From NCBI GenBank assembly GCA_030560485.1, contig JAKTTS010000154.1, forward strand, positions 1 to 30,390: DNA of 30,390 nt, read 5' to 3'. Position numbers and translations under genes: made by a program. Below the pieces are notes generated by a model. It was not told the origin of the DNA. It saw only the letters and a program-made list of their open reading frames with translations, and ran no database searches. Shown here one piece after another: positions 27,567 to 30,390 of this stretch. Each line of letters begins with the position of its first letter. Position 1 is the stretch's first letter. This DNA comes from Ascoidea tarda (nom. inval.) (Eukaryota; Ascomycota; Saccharomycetes; Ascoideales; Ascoideaceae).

Positions 27567-29402
27567 CTATATAGTGTTCGTAAACGACGAAAGATCGTGA
27601 ATCACCATTCCGGCCACAGCAGCTGTGAGAAGTGTTGCAAGTGCTCCAGATAACATCGCTGAAAGAACTGTGTCGCAAATGATGGCAGTTTTATTGGGTG
27701 CTATGGCTCCTAGAACCCCAATTTGGGTGCCTACTGATCCAATGTTAGCAAAACCACAAAGAGCATAGGTTGCTATAACGGATCCTCTTTTTGATAGGGT
27801 TGTGAATTCATCGTCATTAGTTAGCAAAAAATAAGCACTGAATTCATTTTGAATGAATTTGAATGAAAGTAATTTGGATATTTTAAGTATTTCATTTCTT
27901 GGTGCTCCAATTAAAAAGGCCAATGGATATAAAAGGTATGTAAACATCAACTCCAATGTCAAATTGGGAATTCCCCAATAGGCCCCAAACCATGTTAGCA
28001 ATGAATTGATCAATGCAACTGTTGCAATCAAGAGAAAACAATTGGTCATTACTATACATGCTATATTGAACCCTAGTTTTCCTCCCTTATCTAAAAACGC
28101 TTGCAAGACATTTTTAGCTTCATTTGAATTTTCATCTAAGTTTGATTCAGTTTCTGGTAAAATGACTTCTCCAGCACTGATTGATACTTCTGTTTCAGGA
28201 AATCTCATTTTGGAAACTGCCAATGCAGCTGGAATTGACATTACACAAGACGATACCAAAGCTTGTGGATTTATTCCCAAGCCAATAAACGCTACCAAAA
28301 CTGACCCTGAAATTGTTGCAAATCCGGAACACATAATTTGATGAATTTCGGCTTTGGTTAAAAATGGAACTAGTTCTTTCACTAAAATTGCCGATTCTCC
28401 CTGCCCAATAAATGGGGATGCAGTTGCAACAATTGCTTCAGCTCCTGAAACCTTCATTGACCAAAAGAAAAAAACTCCGAATTTTTTAGCTGCCCATTGG
28501 ATAATATTCCAATAAAGGAGAATATGAATTAATGCCACAAAAAATAGAATTGATGGTAATACTGTAAAAAAAAACATGGTTTTCTCTGATGTTGCTTCGT
28601 CTGTAACAAAAGCCACTCCATTTTTTGCAAATTCTAATAAACTCGCAGCTAATTTTGAAATAAAGTTAAAGATATCGTATCCAACTGTAGTTCTTAGCAC
28701 AAATAACGCTATTATATATTGAAATAAAATACCTGTTATAACTGTATGCCATTTAATTTTTTTTCTATTATTACTTGTCAACCATAAACAAAATAGAATG
28801 GTGAAAATGCCAAAAAATGATACCAACCTATCAGTTCTGGATGAATATTCAGTTTCTGATGGAATAAATGTACCCAAACAAATGACCACAATTGTGAAAA
28901 TAGCAGCAAATAATAACCTCAAGTTTTCCAGAATAATTTTATCTCTTATTTGGATCAAATAAAAGAAGCCTTTCCTGGGAATAAACATTATGTATTTGGT
29001 AATTGGAATGAAAAAGGTAACAAGTCTAAAGATAATACATCCCCATAAAATTGTTGGAACAAGCCATAAACTAGTTTTTTTCTTAAATTTATCTTGTGAT
29101 AATATTGAGAGCCACCAGGCAGTAAAGAATAATCCAATAATTAAATAAATAAAATTTTTTTTAAACACAAACTTAATACATTTTTTAAAATTTTGTGTTA
29201 TTTTTTTATTTATTGAAATTTCTTTGAAAATTGAGCTAGTTTCAACACTTGGAATTGATTTATCGCACTCTTGTACATTTTTTTTTTCTTCACAATTTGA
29301 AGAAATAGTTTTAATGTTAAGAGTATTAGAAACCTCAGATATTTCTCCGTTTAATGATTTACTATTATTGGAACTATTATTGTATTTTTTGTATTCATCC
29401 AT
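27567..29402 (-). CDS. Concentrative nucleoside transporter (CNT/SLC28 family)
   Basis: CNT proteins import nucleosides with a cation gradient (protons in fungi such as Candida albicans) across the plasma membrane. The 611-residue product starts with a polar cytosolic tail of about 80 residues, then three or so extra helices as in eukaryotic members, followed by the CNT core. Two substrate-site signatures are seen: GQGE at residues 333-336 within ASPFIGQGESAILVKE, and KFIQNEFSAY at 515-524, matching the family pattern K-x3-NEF-x-A-Y. The tail GFANIGSVGTQIGVLGAIAP is also typical of the family. A polar loop near residues 405-430 (EVILPETESNLDENSNEAK) is an insertion between helices. It begins at the ATG at 29402. 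S. cerevisiae lacks this family. Substrate range cannot be read from the sequence. Confidence 0.92.
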   Translation of the reverse strand: MDEYKKYNNSSNNSKSLNGEISEVSNTLNIKTISSNCEEKKNVQECDKSIPSVETSSIFKEISINKKITQNFKKCIKFVFKKNFIYLIIGLFFTAWWLSILSQDKFKKKTSLWLVPTILWGCIIFRLVTFFIPITKYIMFIPRKGFFYLIQIRDKIILENLRLLFAAIFTIVVICLGTFIPSETEYSSRTDRLVSFFGIFTILFCLWLTSNNRKKIKWHTVITGILFQYIIALFVLRTTVGYDIFNFISKLAASLLEFAKNGVAFVTDEATSEKTMFFFTVLPSILFFVALIHILLYWNIIQWAAKKFGVFFFWSMKVSGAEAIVATASPFIGQGESAILVKELVPFLTKAEIHQIMCSGFATISGSVLVAFIGLGINPQALVSSCVMSIPAALAVSKMRFPETEVSISAGEVILPETESNLDENSNEAKNVLQAFLDKGGKLGFNIACIVMTNCFLLIATVALINSLLTWFGAYWGIPNLTLELMFTYLLYPLAFLIGAPRNEILKISKLLSFKFIQNEFSAYFLLTNDDEFTTLSKRGSVIATYALCGFANIGSVGTQIGVLGAIAPNKTAIICDTVLSAMLSGALATLLTAAVAGMVIHDLSSFTNTI

Positions 29403-30390
29403 TGTAAATTTATTGCCTGTTTTTTCTTGTTATTCAAGTTTATATTGTGAAAAAAATTATTATATCCATTCAGAAATATTTTGTAACAATAGAAAAGAAA
29501 AATAACGATTTAATGTAAATTTTTTTTTGCTTTAGCAATTTATTTTATCAAAATTCATCTATTATGTGTAATCAGGAATTAAAAACAACTTATTTGTCAA
29601 TTTAAATTGTTTGTGACATGATTGCTGTTTGAAATAGGTTGCTCTAAACTTCTTGTTTTTAAAAAAAAATTGTGCAAAAATAATATTTCTAGAGAAAAGT
29701 ATACAACACTATTGATTTATATGTGATCTGCTATCAGAAAAAACACAAAAACACTGGAATTAATTTAATAATTGAAATTAAATAAACAGTTAGTTTACTT
29801 GAATCATCAAATATAAATTAATTTTGATAATAACAAGCAAAGTTCTTAACAAAAGGATTAATAGAATTGATATCATGCATGTTAATGTATTTATATGTAG
29901 ATGTATAAAGTAGTAATTTGCGTACCTAGATTTTCTTCTTAGATACTTCTTTATCTTAACATACAATTATGGATTCGCTATAACAGTTTTATGAGTTTGA
30001 TAGGCTCTAGAAATTGCTATTAACTCTTAGAATGTTCGATGATAGACGATTTGTTTTTCTCTTTAACAAAGTTAATTAAAATGGTTGCTTTTACTTGTAA
30101 CTAATAGTTATTATTAAATAATCATTGGTCACTTCCTGATCTTTATGTAAATGGTAGAAACACTGGCTTTAAGGAGTAATTAAAGTTATTTCCAACATGT
30201 CTGTTAAATATTATCTTGTGCCACTAAAAAAGCTTTGAAAATAAGGGCTCTATGGATTTTTAAGCATAACAACAATAGCTAATCTTGTAAATCTTCATTT
30301 AACACCTAAAAAAAAATAAAATTTTTAAATTAATTATAAAAGTAACAGGTCATATAAAATCAAAACACAAAAAATTGGAACAAAAGAAAA
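29403..30390. other. Right-end region upstream of the transporter gene
   Basis: About 990 bases to the window edge with no ORF of note. It begins with the transporter's promoter and is A+T rich throughout, with A and T runs (29519-29530, 29660-29670, 30307-30318). I see no tRNA, repeat or known regulatory site. The 3' end of a neighbouring gene or its UTR could lie at the edge. Confidence 0.5.

Overview
The window is nuclear DNA from a budding yeast (Saccharomycotina). It is very A+T rich, genes are closely packed and mostly uninterrupted, and many proteins carry Asn or Ser runs. The one clear intron, in RPL14, has GTATGT, TACTAAC and TAG signals. A concentrative nucleoside transporter gene, absent from Saccharomyces cerevisiae, points to a lineage outside Saccharomycetaceae. 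I cannot name the species. In-frame CTG codons are rare and I found none at a position I know to be invariant, so the genetic code (CTG as Leu, Ser or Ala) cannot be settled here; translations use the standard code.

Layout. 1-5.8 kb: the 3' part of TRS33 (+), ATG33 (-), TYR1 (+) and ALG6 (-). 5.8-6.8 kb: a long gap holding a tRNA-like relic and a short ORF pair offset by one frame. 6.8-13.4 kb: ADE8 (+), PUP1 (-) and TRS120 (+), the last starting at an ATG at 8968. 13.4-16.2 kb: RPL14 (two exons, +), a 0.9-kb convergent gap, and a small GPI-type cell-wall protein (-). 16.2-18.1 kb: a 1.9-kb divergent gap with a G+C-rich block, a hairpin and a CpG-dense patch. 18.1-24.5 kb: CDC60 (+), a secreted protein with two six-cysteine modules (-), and an unrecognised coiled-coil protein (+). 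24.7-29.4 kb: HIS4 (-), and upstream of it in the same orientation a CNT-type nucleoside transporter (-). The last 1 kb shows no gene.

Most genes are housekeeping: amino-acid synthesis (TYR1, HIS4), purine synthesis (ADE8), N-glycan precursor assembly (ALG6), vesicle tethering (TRS33, TRS120), the proteasome (PUP1), translation (RPL14, CDC60) and mitophagy (ATG33). They do not form one pathway. TYR1 and HIS4 each have an exact TGAGTCA (Gcn4-type) site upstream, which fits general amino-acid control. Promoter gaps tend to contain G+C-rich blocks with CCG/CGG motifs, whereas gaps between convergent genes are almost pure A+T. I see no CRISPR array, no intact mobile element, no complete tRNA or rRNA gene, and no obvious multi-gene novel system. 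The best leads are the duplicated six-cysteine protein, the 5.9-6.2 kb relic region, and the structured block near 16.8-17.1 kb.
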